Below, in pieces: positions 16,539 through 25,603 of a stretch of DNA of 64,000 nt (its first letter is position 1; every line of letters starts with the position of its first letter). Both the position numbers and the translations under genes were made by a program. The notes under the pieces were generated by a model, which saw only the letters and a list, made by a program, of their open reading frames with translations, did not search any database and had not been told where the DNA came from. The stretch is taken from the NCBI RefSeq assembly GCF_014851765.1, contig NZ_JACVAI010000004.1:186001-250000 (forward strand), in the 5' to 3' direction. Source of the DNA: Pseudomonas sp. PDM04. Lineage in GTDB: Bacteria; Pseudomonadota; Gammaproteobacteria; Pseudomonadales; Pseudomonadaceae.

Positions 16539-18410
16539 ATGTCCTTTGCTTCCCTCGGTCTCTCCGAGGCTTTGGTCCGCGCTATCGAAGATGCGGGCTA
16601 TACCGAGCCTACTCCGGTGCAACAGCGGGCCATCCCCGCCGTGTTGCAAGGTCGCGACCTGATGGTTGCGGCACAGACAGGTACTGGTAAAACCGGCGGC
16701 TTCGCCCTTCCGATTCTGGAGCGGTTGTTCCCCAACGGTCACCCGGACAAATCCCAGCGTCACGGCCCGCGCCAACCGCGCGTGCTGGTCCTGACCCCGA
16801 CCCGCGAACTCGCGGCCCAGGTTCACGAGAGCTTCAAGGTCTACGCCCGTGACCTGAAATTCGTCAGTGCCTGCATCTTCGGCGGCGTCGGCATGAACCC
16901 GCAGGTTCAGGCCATGGCCCGCGGTGTCGACGTGTTGGTCGCCTGCCCCGGTCGCCTGCTCGACCTCGCCGGCCAGGGCAGCGTCGACTTGTCCCACGTG
17001 GAAATTCTCGTGCTGGACGAAGCCGACCGCATGCTCGACATGGGCTTTGTCCATGACGTGAAGAAGGTCCTGGCCCGCCTGCCGGCCAAACGGCAGAACC
17101 TGCTGTTCTCGGCGACCTTCTCCAAGGACATCACCGACCTCGCCGGCAAACTGCTGCACAACCCCGAGCGCATCGAGGTCACGCCGCCGAACACCACGGT
17201 CGAACGTATCGAACAGCGGGTGTTCCGCCTGCCGGCGAACCACAAGCGTTCGCTGCTGGCGCACCTGATCACCGCCGGCGCCTGGGAACAGGTGCTGGTG
17301 TTCACGCGCACCAAGCACGGCGCCAACCGCCTGGCCGAGTACCTGGACAAGCATGGCCTGAGCGCCGTCGCGATCCACGGCAACAAGAGTCAGAACGCGC
17401 GCACCAAGGCCCTGGCTGACTTCAAGGCCGGTTCCGTGCGTATTCTGGTCGCCACCGACATCGCCGCGCGTGGCCTGGACATCGACCAGTTGCCCCACGT
17501 GGTCAACTTCGAATTGCCGAACGTCGACGAAGATTACGTACACCGTATCGGCCGTACCGGCCGTGCCGGTCGTTCGGGCGAGGCGATCTCGCTGGTGGCC
17601 CCGGACGAAGAGAAGCTGCTGAAAAGCATCGAGCGCATGACCAAGCAGAAAATCGCCGACGGTGACCTGATGGGCTTCGACTCCAGTGCCGTGGAAGCCG
17701 AGAAACCTGAAGTGCGCGAGCGTCCGGATGTGCGTAACCCGCGCAACCCACGTGGCCCGCGCGGCGACGGCCCGAACGGCAGCGGCGGTGGTGGCGGTCG
17801 TAAAGACAAGGGCAAGGACAAGGGCAAGGAAAAATCGGCTGCCAGCGGTCGCGGCGAGCGCCCGGCACGCGAACAGAAGCCACGCGAAGGCACACCGGCT
17901 CGCGAGCAACAGCGCGCGGCAGCCCCACGCCCGGCACCTGATCGTGCCCCGGACGAGTTCCTGGACGACGATGTCGACAACTTCGGTAACCGCGTCGACT
18001 ACGTGCCTCAGAGCAAACCGGCCCCGGGCCGAGGCCGCCGTCCGGGTGCTCCGGCACAGGGCACGGCTCCAGGTGCCGCAGGTGCTCCACGCAACGGCGG
18101 CAAGCCACAGGGCCGTCAAGGCGGTCCACGCGGCGACGGCGCCAACGGCTCCTCGTCCGGCAAGCGCAATGGTCCGCGCAATGGCGCGCCGCGTGACGGC
18201 CAGGCTCGCCGCGAAGAAGGTCGCAACCGCCGTCCGGCCCGTGACGATCAGTCGCGCTCGGAACCGGCCGTGCAGAACACCCGCAGCCCGGCGCCGAAGA
18301 TCATTCACAAGGAGTCGAAATCCGATCGTTTCCCGACACCTGAACAGCTTGATCAATTGCCCGTGCGCCCTCGCGGTGAAAAACCGGCATTGCTGACCCG
18401 CAACCGCTGA
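16539..18410 (+). CDS. rhlE: DEAD-box ATP-dependent RNA helicase, RhlE type
   Basis: Unwinds structured RNA during ribosome maturation or RNA decay. The 623-residue product has an RhlE-type helicase core (residues 1-390): Q motif PTPVQQRAIP, Walker A AQTGTGKTGG (Lys51), PTREL, DEAD in VLDEADRMLDMGF, SAT in LLFSATF, and motif VI HRIGRTGRAGRSG. A tail of about 230 residues follows, low in complexity and rich in Arg, Gly, Pro and Lys, a probable RNA-binding extension. The start at 16539 is set by homology to the RhlE N-terminus MSFASLGLS. The 74 in-frame residues upstream do not resemble the family. A strong terminator follows. Confidence 0.92.
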   Translation: MSFASLGLSEALVRAIEDAGYTEPTPVQQRAIPAVLQGRDLMVAAQTGTGKTGGFALPILERLFPNGHPDKSQRHGPRQPRVLVLTPTRELAAQVHESFKVYARDLKFVSACIFGGVGMNPQVQAMARGVDVLVACPGRLLDLAGQGSVDLSHVEILVLDEADRMLDMGFVHDVKKVLARLPAKRQNLLFSATFSKDITDLAGKLLHNPERIEVTPPNTTVERIEQRVFRLPANHKRSLLAHLITAGAWEQVLVFTRTKHGANRLAEYLDKHGLSAVAIHGNKSQNARTKALADFKAGSVRILVATDIAARGLDIDQLPHVVNFELPNVDEDYVHRIGRTGRAGRSGEAISLVAPDEEKLLKSIERMTKQKIADGDLMGFDSSAVEAEKPEVRERPDVRNPRNPRGPRGDGPNGSGGGGGRKDKGKDKGKEKSAASGRGERPAREQKPREGTPAREQQRAAAPRPAPDRAPDEFLDDDVDNFGNRVDYVPQSKPAPGRGRRPGAPAQGTAPGAAGAPRNGGKPQGRQGGPRGDGANGSSSGKRNGPRNGAPRDGQARREEGRNRRPARDDQSRSEPAVQNTRSPAPKIIHKESKSDRFPTPEQLDQLPVRPRGEKPALLTRNR

Positions 18411-18426
18411 GTTTTCACGGCGACAA

Positions 18427-18461
18427 AAAATGCCCCGGTTCGCAAGAGCCGGGGCATTTTT
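18427..18461 (+). terminator. Rho-independent terminator after rhlE
   Basis: AAAATGCCCCGG (18427-18438) pairs with CCGGGGCATTTT (18449-18460) and continues into T residues, 17 bases after the stop. Confidence 0.93.
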
Positions 18462-18508
18462 CATGCCTCACGAAAAACCCATGTGGGCGCGAGCCCTGAT
18501 ACCTGGCC

Positions 18509-18543
18509 AAAAAAAACGCCCGCCCTCGTGAGAGGGCGGGCGT
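18509..18543 (-). terminator. Rho-independent terminator of the cytochrome b-yceI unit
   Basis: A perfect 12-bp GC-rich stem (18516-18527 with 18532-18543) and GTGA loop is followed, read on the minus strand, by a run of eight T residues. It lies 21 bases after the yceI stop. Confidence 0.94.
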
Positions 18544-18563
18544 CTGTGTGTCGCGGGCGAAAA

Positions 18564-19142
18564 TTACTTCGCTTTCACACCTTCAAACGATACGTACAGC
18601 TCGACCGCATCGGACTTCGGCCCCAGGTCTTTCTGCTTGCCGAAATCGGAACGCTTGATGGTGGTGGTGCCTTCGAAGCCGGCACGGTAGCCGCCCCATG
18701 GATCCTTGCCTTCACCCAGGAAGGTCGCCTTGACCACCACCGGCTTGGTCACGCCCAGGATGGTCAGGTCGCCGGTCACGTCAGCGGTGTTGGCACCGGT
18801 GGACTTGACGCTGGTGGAGACAAACGTTGCCTTGGCGAATTTGCTCGCGTTCAGGAAGTCAGCGCTGGCGATGTGCTTGTCACGCTCGGCGTGGTTGGTG
18901 AACACACTGGCGGTGTTGACGTTGAACTCGATCTTGCTGTCTTCAGGCTTGGCAGCGTCGAAGCTGAACTTGCCGTCGATGTCCTTGAAGGTACCGGTGA
19001 TGAAGCTGTAGCCCAGGTGGCTGATCTTGAAGTCGACGAAGGCGTGCTGGCCTTCCTTGTCGACGACGTAGTCAGCGGCCATTACGTTGGCGGACAGTAC
19101 GGCAGAACCGATTGCCAGAGCGGCCAGAGTCTTTTTCAACAT
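18564..19142 (-). CDS. YceI family periplasmic protein
   Basis: A 192-residue secreted protein with a clear signal peptide (residues 1-22, cleavage after NVMA). The mature part is a YceI-type lipocalin-like beta barrel: YVVDKEGQHAFVDFKISHLG at the start, then FSFDAAKPEDSKIEFNVNT, DLTILGVTKPVV and FEGTTTIKRSDFG. Family members bind polyisoprenoids. In P. aeruginosa the corresponding locus has been described as the small protease PasP, so a different role is possible. It is co-transcribed behind the cytochrome b561 gene (31-base gap), a common pairing. Confidence 0.9.
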   Translation of the reverse strand: MLKKTLAALAIGSAVLSANVMAADYVVDKEGQHAFVDFKISHLGYSFITGTFKDIDGKFSFDAAKPEDSKIEFNVNTASVFTNHAERDKHIASADFLNASKFAKATFVSTSVKSTGANTADVTGDLTILGVTKPVVVKATFLGEGKDPWGGYRAGFEGTTTIKRSDFGKQKDLGPKSDAVELYVSFEGVKAK

Positions 19143-19173
19143 GCTTTCTTTTCCTTTGAGTCGAGGTTGAATT

Positions 19174-19725
19174 TCAGGCTTTGCGACCGAGCATTCGCGT
19201 CAGGGTCGCATCACGATCGATAAAGTGGTGCTTCAATGCTGCCAACGCATGGAGACCGGAGAAAATTACCAGCGCCCACGCCAGGTACAGGTGAATCACC
19301 CCAGCGGTATCTGCCTGATCCGGTAGTCCGGAGATCAATGCAGGCACTTCAAACAGGCCAAACACCGGGATACCGACACCGTCTGCGGTGGAAATCAGGT
19401 AACCGGCAATCATCACAGCGAACAGACCGAAGTAGAGAAACCCATGGCCGAATTTGGCGCCAATGCGGGTCATCCGGCTGTAGCTTTGCAGCGTCGGTGG
19501 CGGTGGGCTGACAAAGCGCCACAGCACCCGCAGCAGCATCACACCCAACAGCACCAGTCCGATGCTCTTGTGCAGGTCCGGCGCGTCTTTGCGCCAGGTG
19601 CTGTAGTAGTCCAGCCCCACCATCCACAGGCCGAGTGCGAACAGCCCGAAGACCGCCAGCGCCACGCCCCAATGCATGAAGATGCTGATCCAACCATAGC
19701 GTGAAGAAGAGTTACGTAGCTGCAT
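19174..19725 (-). CDS. Cytochrome b561 family membrane protein
   Basis: A 183-residue integral membrane diheme cytochrome with four helices. Candidate heme ligands are the histidines in SIFMHWGVA, PDLHKSIGLVLL, FGHGFLYFG and the final helix HLYLAWALVIFSGLHAL. The start at 19725 (MQLRNSSS) is preferred to the upstream codon because AGGA precedes it by about nine bases. It likely moves electrons between the quinone pool and a periplasmic partner; the co-transcribed YceI protein is a candidate. The AT-rich gap upstream contains its promoter. Confidence 0.9.
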   Translation of the reverse strand: MQLRNSSSRYGWISIFMHWGVALAVFGLFALGLWMVGLDYYSTWRKDAPDLHKSIGLVLLGVMLLRVLWRFVSPPPPTLQSYSRMTRIGAKFGHGFLYFGLFAVMIAGYLISTADGVGIPVFGLFEVPALISGLPDQADTAGVIHLYLAWALVIFSGLHALAALKHHFIDRDATLTRMLGRKA

Positions 19726-19987
19726 TGCCCAAATCCTGTGAGAACTGCGAACCAAGACTATCGACTTATCTATCGAATTAAAGCGGAAAATTTTGCTTTG
19801 AAATATCGAGAAATACGATCAAGAGTCTGAAATAGACGCGTTAAGGAAAGATTAAAGGCGAATTTGTGGCGGGATGTTAGTGGCAGGCTGGGAATTTGTG
19901 CCGCCTACATCGCCGGCAAGCCGGTCGCGCGCCCACCGGGAATACTGTGAGGGCGCGAACCTGATCGCGAATCGGTCTGACGGGCAA
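19726..19987. other. Intergenic region upstream of the cytochrome b gene
   Basis: About 260 bases without a gene. The half next to the cytochrome gene (19740-19860) is notably AT-rich for this genome and is the likely promoter region. On the minus strand TTTCAA and TAATTC stand 17 bases apart near 19790-19760, a weak promoter candidate. The rest contains GC-rich short palindromes (for example GCCGGCAAGCCGG near 19912) with no recognised function. Confidence 0.4.
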
Positions 19988-19988
19988 T

Positions 19989-20018
19989 AAAAAAGCGCGG
20001 CATCAGAGCCGCGCTTTT
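19989..20018 (-). terminator. Rho-independent terminator of the amine oxidase gene
   Basis: AAAAGCGCGGC (19991-20001) pairs with GCCGCGCTTTT (20008-20018) around a 6-base loop. The A run at 19989-19994 becomes a T run on the minus strand, 16 bases after the stop. Confidence 0.92.
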
Positions 20019-20034
20019 CGTTCATCGCAAGGCC

Positions 20035-21783
20035 TTACTGCGCCTTGGTCTCAGTGGCCGCTGGCTTCTTGACCGGCTCGGCCTTTTTTGCCGGCGCCTT
20101 GGCCGGGGCCTTTTTTGCCTCGGTCTTGGCCGCCGGTTTTTTCACCGGGGCCTTGGCCGGGGCTTTCTTCGCCGGCTCGGCTTTCACCGGTGCGGCAGGC
20201 TTCGCCGCTTCCACCGGTGCAGGGGCCGGTGTCGGCGCTGGCGCGGGAGCAGGGACTGGCGCCGGGGCAGGCTCGGGTGCCTTCACCGGTTCCGGTTTCT
20301 TGTCGTCATCGGAGCCGCCAAACAGGTTGCTGAAGAAGTTGCCCTTCTTCGCCGCCACTGCACCAGCCGCCGCTGCGGTCGCTGCCGGGACCACTTTCGC
20401 CGGTTCGAACGACTTGCCGGCAGCCAGGTCTTCCACCTGACTGGCCGCCCGCTGACCGGTGCGCAGCGCGCCTTCCAGGGTGCCCGGGTACAGGGTGTCG
20501 GTGTGTTCGCCCGCAAAGGCTACGCGCTGAACCGGACGCTCCCACAGGCGCCAGAACTTGCTGATCTGGCCCGGACCGAAGGCCAGGTAGGCGCCCCCCA
20601 TCGACGGGTCGGTGCTGTAGCGACGGATTTCATAACCGGTGAACGAACCCCGCGCCTGTGGATAAAACGCGTGCAGACGGATCAGCACCTGATCGGCCAT
20701 CTGCTTATCGCCGAACGCCTGCATGACGCGTGCGTTGTCGCCGGACAGGTTGATCACCACATTGGCACCGCCCTTGAGTGCCGGCTCGACCCACAACATG
20801 CCGAGCCCGGTGTTGCTGTAGATTTCGCCGGACATGCGCGCCTTGCTTTCCCACACCGGCGTCTTGAACTTGAGCATGATCTGGTCGCGCCAGCCGTAGT
20901 TGGTGCCCTTGATCGCCGCCAGGTGCTGGGCATCCAGCGCCGGGGTCATCTGGATCTTGTTCAGTGCGCGCAATGGCACGGCCAGGACCACGTAGTCAGC
21001 CTGATAACCGACGCTGCCGACCTTGACCGTCACACCGTCCTTGTCCTGGCTGATCGCCGATACCGGCGAGCTGGTCTTGATGACTTTCAGCTGTTTGACG
21101 AAAGCCTGGGCGAGCACCGGGCTGCCACCGACCAGGCGCGAAGCGCGCAGGTCACGGTCGGAGACGCCACGGTAGACGCGGTTCTGCTGCGCGAAATACA
21201 GCAGCGACAGGCGCGAAGGTTCGTCATAACGGGAGCGAATCTGCTGGTTCACCAACTGACGGGCCGTGGCCGGCAAGTTCAGGCGATCGAGCCAGTTGGA
21301 CACGTTGATCTGGTCCAGGGCATGCAGGGTGTTGTTGGCGGCCGGGTTCAGCGGGTCTTCGATGGAGCGCGCCAGGTCATCCAGGGTCTTTTCGTAGCGT
21401 TTCAACGCCTCGGCGGTCGCCGGCTCCTTGGTGGTGAGGTCGGCGGCGGTGTAATACACGCCGTCGATCAGGTAGCCGGGCGTGCGCACGAACTCGGGAG
21501 CCGGCGTGGTGCTGAGCTTGAAGGTGGACACGTACTTGTTCAGCACCGGCTGGGTCTTGTCGTTGCCGATCCATTCGCTGGTGGCCATGCCGGAACGACC
21601 GCCCAGGCTCGGCTTGGCTTCCAGCAGGGTGACCTGCCAGCCCTTGTTCTGCAGTTCATACGCCGCCGTCAGGCCGGAAAGCCCGCCGCCGATCACGATT
21701 GCGGTTTTATCCTTGGCCAGCGCTGACACGCTGAACAGCCCCAACATCACCAGCGCACAGGCGCGCAGCCAACCAGCAGACAT
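20035..21783 (-). CDS. Exported FAD-dependent amine oxidase with Ala/Pro/Lys-rich C-terminal tail
   Basis: A 582-residue flavoprotein. Residues 1-23 form a signal peptide (SALA then K), followed at once by the dinucleotide-binding motif IVIGGGLSGLTAAYELQ and the ARTLEAKPSLGGRS-like element LLEAKPSLGGRS. The oxidase domain ends with AGEHTDTLYPGTLEGALRTG near residue 425, the usual C-terminal FAD contact. From about residue 480 the sequence becomes a low-complexity tail of Ala, Pro and Lys repeats (PAPAPAPTPAPAP, then KKAPAKAPVKKPA). Such a tail could bind polyanions or the cell wall. Substrate unknown; monoamine or polyamine oxidation is the family activity. Divergent from bioA. Confidence 0.85.
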   Translation of the reverse strand: MSAGWLRACALVMLGLFSVSALAKDKTAIVIGGGLSGLTAAYELQNKGWQVTLLEAKPSLGGRSGMATSEWIGNDKTQPVLNKYVSTFKLSTTPAPEFVRTPGYLIDGVYYTAADLTTKEPATAEALKRYEKTLDDLARSIEDPLNPAANNTLHALDQINVSNWLDRLNLPATARQLVNQQIRSRYDEPSRLSLLYFAQQNRVYRGVSDRDLRASRLVGGSPVLAQAFVKQLKVIKTSSPVSAISQDKDGVTVKVGSVGYQADYVVLAVPLRALNKIQMTPALDAQHLAAIKGTNYGWRDQIMLKFKTPVWESKARMSGEIYSNTGLGMLWVEPALKGGANVVINLSGDNARVMQAFGDKQMADQVLIRLHAFYPQARGSFTGYEIRRYSTDPSMGGAYLAFGPGQISKFWRLWERPVQRVAFAGEHTDTLYPGTLEGALRTGQRAASQVEDLAAGKSFEPAKVVPAATAAAAGAVAAKKGNFFSNLFGGSDDDKKPEPVKAPEPAPAPVPAPAPAPTPAPAPVEAAKPAAPVKAEPAKKAPAKAPVKKPAAKTEAKKAPAKAPAKKAEPVKKPAATETKAQ

Positions 21784-22006
21784 TCAGCGAACTCCGGAAA
21801 TACACGTAGGAAAAGGCAGCTTCACGAGCCAGACGACTCAAAGAGTCGCGAAGAATACGTCAGCCATCATTGGGCCGCCAGCGACGTCTATCGCCCCATA
21901 CAAAGTAGCTCAATCGACACAATGGGTTGTTCCTGTGCGACGCATTGCATAGGCTTGCGCGATTGTATGTCCGCGCATGTCGCGGATTGCCTCGAGGAGA
22001 CCGAAC

Positions 22007-23413
22007 ATGGGCCTGAACAATCAGTGGATGCAACGCGATCTCGCGGTGCTGTGGCATCCCTGCACCCAGATGAAAGACCACGAACAGCTGCCGCTGATCC
22101 CGATCAAGCGCGGCGAAGGCGTGTGGCTCGAGGATTTCGAAGGCAAGCGCTACCTCGATGCCGTCAGCTCCTGGTGGGTCAACGTGTTTGGCCACGCCAA
22201 CCCGCGCATCAACCAGCGGATCAAGGATCAGGTCGATCAGCTGGAACACGTGATCCTTGCCGGTTTCAGCCATCAACCGGTGATCGAGCTGTCCGAGCGC
22301 CTGGTGAACATGACCCCGCAAGGCCTGAACCGGGTATTCTACGCCGATAACGGTTCGTCCTGCATCGAAGTTGCGCTGAAAATGAGCTTTCACTACTGGC
22401 TCAACCGTGGCCAGCCGGACAAGAAGCGCTTCGTCACCCTGACCAACAGCTACCACGGCGAGACCATGGCGGCGATGGCGGTGGGCGATGTGCCGCTGTT
22501 CACCGAGACCTACAAAGCCCTGCTGATGGACACGATCAAGGTGCCGAGCCCGGACTGCTACCTGCGTCCGGAGGGCATGGGCTGGGAAGAACATTCGCGC
22601 AACCTGTTCGCCGCCATGGAACAGACCCTGGCCGAGCACCATGCCAGCGTCGCGGCGGTGATCGTCGAACCCTTGATCCAGGGCGCCGGTGGCATGCGCA
22701 TGTATCACCCGGTGTACCTCAAATTGCTGCGTGAAGCCTGCGACCGTTACGGGGTGCACCTGATCCATGACGAAATCGCCGTCGGCTTCGGCCGCACCGG
22801 CACGATGTTCGCCTGCGAACAGGCCGGCATCCGCCCGGACTTCCTGTGCCTGTCCAAGGCCCTGACCGGGGGTTACCTGCCGTTGGCGGCGTGCCTGACC
22901 ACCGATGAGGTCTACAGCGCGTTCTACGATGATTACCCGACCCTGCGCGCCTTCCTGCACTCCCACAGCTACACCGGCAATCCGCTGGCCTGTGCGGCGG
23001 CGCTGGCGACGCTGGATATCTTCGAAGAAGACAACGTCATCGAGAACAACAAGGCGCTGGCCCGGCGCATGACCTCGTCCACCGCACACCTGGCCGACCA
23101 TGCGAACGTTTCCGAGATTCGCCAGACCGGCATGGTCCTGGCGATCGAGATGGTCAAGGACAAGGCGACCCGGGAAGCTTATCCCTGGCAGGAGCGCCGC
23201 GGCATGAAGGTGTTCCAGCACGCGCTGGAGCGCGGAGCCTTGCTCAGGCCGTTGGGCAGCGTGGTGTATTTCCTGCCGCCGTACGTGATCACCCCGGAGC
23301 AGATCGATTTCCTGGCCGAAGTGGCCAGCGAAGGGATCGACATCGCCACCCGCGACAGTGTCAGCGTGGCGGTGCCGAAGGACTTTCATCCGGGTTTCCG
23401 TGATCCGGGCTGA
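22007..23413 (+). CDS. bioA: Adenosylmethionine-8-amino-7-oxononanoate aminotransferase BioA
   Basis: PLP enzyme of biotin synthesis that uses SAM as amino donor to convert 7-keto-8-aminopelargonate to 7,8-diaminopelargonate. The 468-residue product shows the family start LWHPCTQMKDHEQLPLIP, substrate-site SSWWVNVFGHANP, PLP-contact IHDEIAVGFGRTG and the Schiff-base lysine in CLSKALTGGY (Lys284). The start at 22007 follows GAGGAGA; the 10 extra upstream residues are not expected in the family. The other bio genes are not nearby, typical of Pseudomonas. A REP follows the stop. Confidence 0.96.
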   Translation: MGLNNQWMQRDLAVLWHPCTQMKDHEQLPLIPIKRGEGVWLEDFEGKRYLDAVSSWWVNVFGHANPRINQRIKDQVDQLEHVILAGFSHQPVIELSERLVNMTPQGLNRVFYADNGSSCIEVALKMSFHYWLNRGQPDKKRFVTLTNSYHGETMAAMAVGDVPLFTETYKALLMDTIKVPSPDCYLRPEGMGWEEHSRNLFAAMEQTLAEHHASVAAVIVEPLIQGAGGMRMYHPVYLKLLREACDRYGVHLIHDEIAVGFGRTGTMFACEQAGIRPDFLCLSKALTGGYLPLAACLTTDEVYSAFYDDYPTLRAFLHSHSYTGNPLACAAALATLDIFEEDNVIENNKALARRMTSSTAHLADHANVSEIRQTGMVLAIEMVKDKATREAYPWQERRGMKVFQHALERGALLRPLGSVVYFLPPYVITPEQIDFLAEVASEGIDIATRDSVSVAVPKDFHPGFRDPG

Positions 23414-23437
23414 TGGTCCGGTGTCCGGGCCTGCCCC

Positions 23438-23460
23438 ATCGCGAGCAGGCTCGCGCCCAC
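23438..23460. repeat. Single REP element
   Basis: The REP core ATCGCGAGCAGGCTCGCGCC and following CAC lie between bioA and rsmE, with no facing partner. Confidence 0.75.
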
Positions 23461-23543
23461 AGGGTTCAGGTCTGCCCACGGCCCCCGCTCGCGATTGCAG
23501 TCAACACCGATTCAAATGATTCACACCTTTGCAGAGACCCGAA

Positions 23544-24263
23544 ATGAGACTGTCCCGCTTCTTTATCGACGCCCCCCTGAGCACCGGCGAGCACGAGCTG
23601 CCCGAGGCCCAGGCGCATTACATCAGCCGCGTTCTGCGCATGGCCGAGGGCGATGCGTTGCAGTTGTTCGACGGTTCGGGTCAGGAGTTTCGCGCCACCC
23701 TGGCCGAGGTCGGCAAGAAGCGCGTCGTGGTGCAGATCGATGAACGCTTCGCCGGCCAGGTCGAGTCGCCGTTGCAGATCCATCTCGGCCAGGGCCTGTC
23801 CCGTGGCGAGCGGATGGATTGGGCCATTCAGAAAGCCACCGAACTGGGCGTGAGTGAGATCACCCCGATTTTCAGCGAGCGCTGTGAAGTTCGCCTCAAG
23901 GATGAACGCGCCGACAAGCGCCTGCTGCACTGGCGCCAGGTGGCGATCAGCGCCTGTGAACAGTGTGGCCGCTCAAGGGTGCCGGTGATTCATCCGCCGG
24001 TGCTGCTGGCCGATTGGCTGAAGCAGACCGAGGCGGACCTCAAGCTGGTGCTGCACCCGGTGGCCGAGCCGCTGGTGAGTCACGCCAAACCGACGACGCT
24101 GGCGTTCCTGATCGGGCCCGAGGGCGGGTTGTCGGATGCGGAAGTGGCACAGGCCAACGCCAGTGGTTTCCATGCCGCCCGCCTCGGTCCGCGGGTCTTG
24201 CGGACCGAGACAGCGCCGGTGGTGGCGCTGTCCGTCGCCCAGCAGCTTTGGGGCGATTTCTAG
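23544..24263 (+). CDS. rsmE: 16S rRNA (uracil-1498-N3)-methyltransferase RsmE
   Basis: Methylates U1498 of 16S rRNA in the assembled small subunit using SAM. The 239-residue protein has an N-terminal PUA-like domain (MRLSRFFID, HYISRVLRMAEGDALQLFDG) and a C-terminal SPOUT knot domain with LIGPEGGLSDAEV and the closing LGPRVLRTETAPVVAL, which form the SAM-binding trefoil knot. The ATG at 23544 gives the normal family N-terminus. It follows bioA by 130 bases, as in other pseudomonads. Confidence 0.95.
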   Translation: MRLSRFFIDAPLSTGEHELPEAQAHYISRVLRMAEGDALQLFDGSGQEFRATLAEVGKKRVVVQIDERFAGQVESPLQIHLGQGLSRGERMDWAIQKATELGVSEITPIFSERCEVRLKDERADKRLLHWRQVAISACEQCGRSRVPVIHPPVLLADWLKQTEADLKLVLHPVAEPLVSHAKPTTLAFLIGPEGGLSDAEVAQANASGFHAARLGPRVLRTETAPVVALSVAQQLWGDF

Positions 24264-24293
24264 GCCGCCCTCGCTGGCGGTCCCGCAAGGTAT

Positions 24294-25196
24294 TTACTGC
24301 ACCGGATCACTCACCGGCCGGGCAATGATCGCCTTGAGCTCGCTGGTCATCGGGAACTCGAGGTTCAGGCCCTTCGGCGGAATCGGCTGTTCGAACCAGC
24401 GCTGATAGATGCCGTTGATTTCACCTGAGCTGTACAGCTCGCCAAGCACCCCGTTGACCAGCGCCAGGAACTGCGGATCGTCCTTGCGCACCATGCAGCT
24501 GTAGATTTCCCGCGACTGTTCCTTGCCGACCACCACCCACTTGTGCGGATCGTGGGCCTTGGCGCGCTCGCCGTAGAGCAGCGCGTCGTCCATGTAGAAC
24601 GCTGCGGCACGGCCCGACTGCAGCATCTGGAAGGCTTCGCCGTGGTCCTTGGCGCTGATCACGAACATGTCAGCCTTGTTGTCGACGTTGTAGCTTTTCA
24701 GGAAGCGTTCGTTGGTGGTGCCGGCGGTGGTCACCACGTTCTTGCCACGCAGGTCGTCGAAGCCCTGGATGCCGCTGTCCCTGGCGGTCAGCAACTGGCC
24801 TTTGACGTAAATGAAACCGTAGGAAAATGCCACCTGCTTCTGGCGCTCGGCGGTCACCCCGGTAGAGCCGCATTCCAGGTCCACGGTGCCGTTCTGCACC
24901 AGCGGAATACGGGTCTGCGAGGTCACCAGGTTGTATTTGACCTTGAGGTCCGGCAGCGCCAGCTGCTGCTGGATGCGCTCGACAACCTTGCTCGCCAGGT
25001 CCACCGAATAACCCATGGGCTTGCCTGTGTGATCACCCACGTAGGAGAACGGCACCGACGCATCGCGATAGCCCAGGGTGATGCTGCGGGCACTGGCGAT
25101 CTTGCCCAATGTACCGGTCAGCGGCGCTTCGTTGGCCTGGACCTGGCTGCCGAGCAACAGTCCGAGGGTGCAGCCGAGCAACGTGATTTTTTGCAT
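24294..25196 (-). CDS. dguC: Periplasmic glutamate-type solute-binding protein, DguC-like
   Basis: A 300-residue family-3 solute-binding protein with signal peptide MQKITLLGCTLGLLLGSQVQA. The mature domain has the glutamate/aspartate-binder features ITLGYRDASVPFSYVGD, GKPMGYSVDLASKV and ECGSTGVTAERQKQV. It is the last gene of a three-gene unit (29 bases after ridA), with no permease or ATPase. That layout (FAD dehydrogenase, RidA, binding protein, divergent LysR) matches dguABC/dguR of P. aeruginosa, used for D-glutamate and D-glutamine; the ligand is inferred from that match. The start at 25196 gives the signal peptide; the 47 residues upstream are non-homologous. Confidence 0.8.
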   Translation of the reverse strand: MQKITLLGCTLGLLLGSQVQANEAPLTGTLGKIASARSITLGYRDASVPFSYVGDHTGKPMGYSVDLASKVVERIQQQLALPDLKVKYNLVTSQTRIPLVQNGTVDLECGSTGVTAERQKQVAFSYGFIYVKGQLLTARDSGIQGFDDLRGKNVVTTAGTTNERFLKSYNVDNKADMFVISAKDHGEAFQMLQSGRAAAFYMDDALLYGERAKAHDPHKWVVVGKEQSREIYSCMVRKDDPQFLALVNGVLGELYSSGEINGIYQRWFEQPIPPKGLNLEFPMTSELKAIIARPVSDPVQ

Positions 25197-25225
25197 TGTT
25201 ATTCTCCGTTGTGGGTGAGGGTGTT

Positions 25226-25576
25226 TCACAAGCGAGCGGCGATGACGGTGATTTCCACGAGCACCTGCGGTCGGGCCAGTTGCGCCTGCACCGTGGTCCG
25301 ACTGGGGGCGTGCCCCGGCGACAGCCAGGCCGACCACACTTCGTTCATCGCGGCAAAATCCTCGGTGATGTTTTTCAGGTAAATGGTGGCGCTGAGCAAA
25401 TGATCCTTGTCGCTGCCGGCTTCAGCCAGCAGTGCGTCGATCCTCGCCAGTACTTCACGGGTCTGGCCGCTGGCGTCCGTGGCCTCGCCCGGCACCTGGC
25501 CGGACAGAAACACCAGGTCGCCGAAGGTCACGGCAGCGGACAGGCGCGGATTTGTGTGCAGGCGTTGAATCGTCAT
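25226..25576 (-). CDS. dguB: RidA family enamine/imine deaminase, DguB-like
   Basis: A 116-residue member of the RidA/YjgF family, trimeric cytoplasmic enzymes that hydrolyse reactive imines. Family signatures are AVTFGDLVFLSGQVPGE, the LLAEAGSDKDHLLSATIYLK core, and the active-site arginine in HAPSRTTVQAQLARP. Placed between an FAD amino-acid dehydrogenase and a binding protein, it would hydrolyse the imino acid released by the dehydrogenase to the 2-keto acid. Gaps of 27 and 29 bases to its neighbours indicate one transcript. Confidence 0.85.
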   Translation of the reverse strand: MTIQRLHTNPRLSAAVTFGDLVFLSGQVPGEATDASGQTREVLARIDALLAEAGSDKDHLLSATIYLKNITEDFAAMNEVWSAWLSPGHAPSRTTVQAQLARPQVLVEITVIAARL

Positions 25577-25603
25577 GACGCAGACTCCTTGTTGGACAGG
25601 TAT

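Noticed and set aside
16533..18464. Minus-strand ORF (643 codons) opposite rhlE
   Set aside because: The DEAD-box motifs on the plus strand are unambiguous. The antisense frame stays open only because of codon bias and the low-complexity tail.
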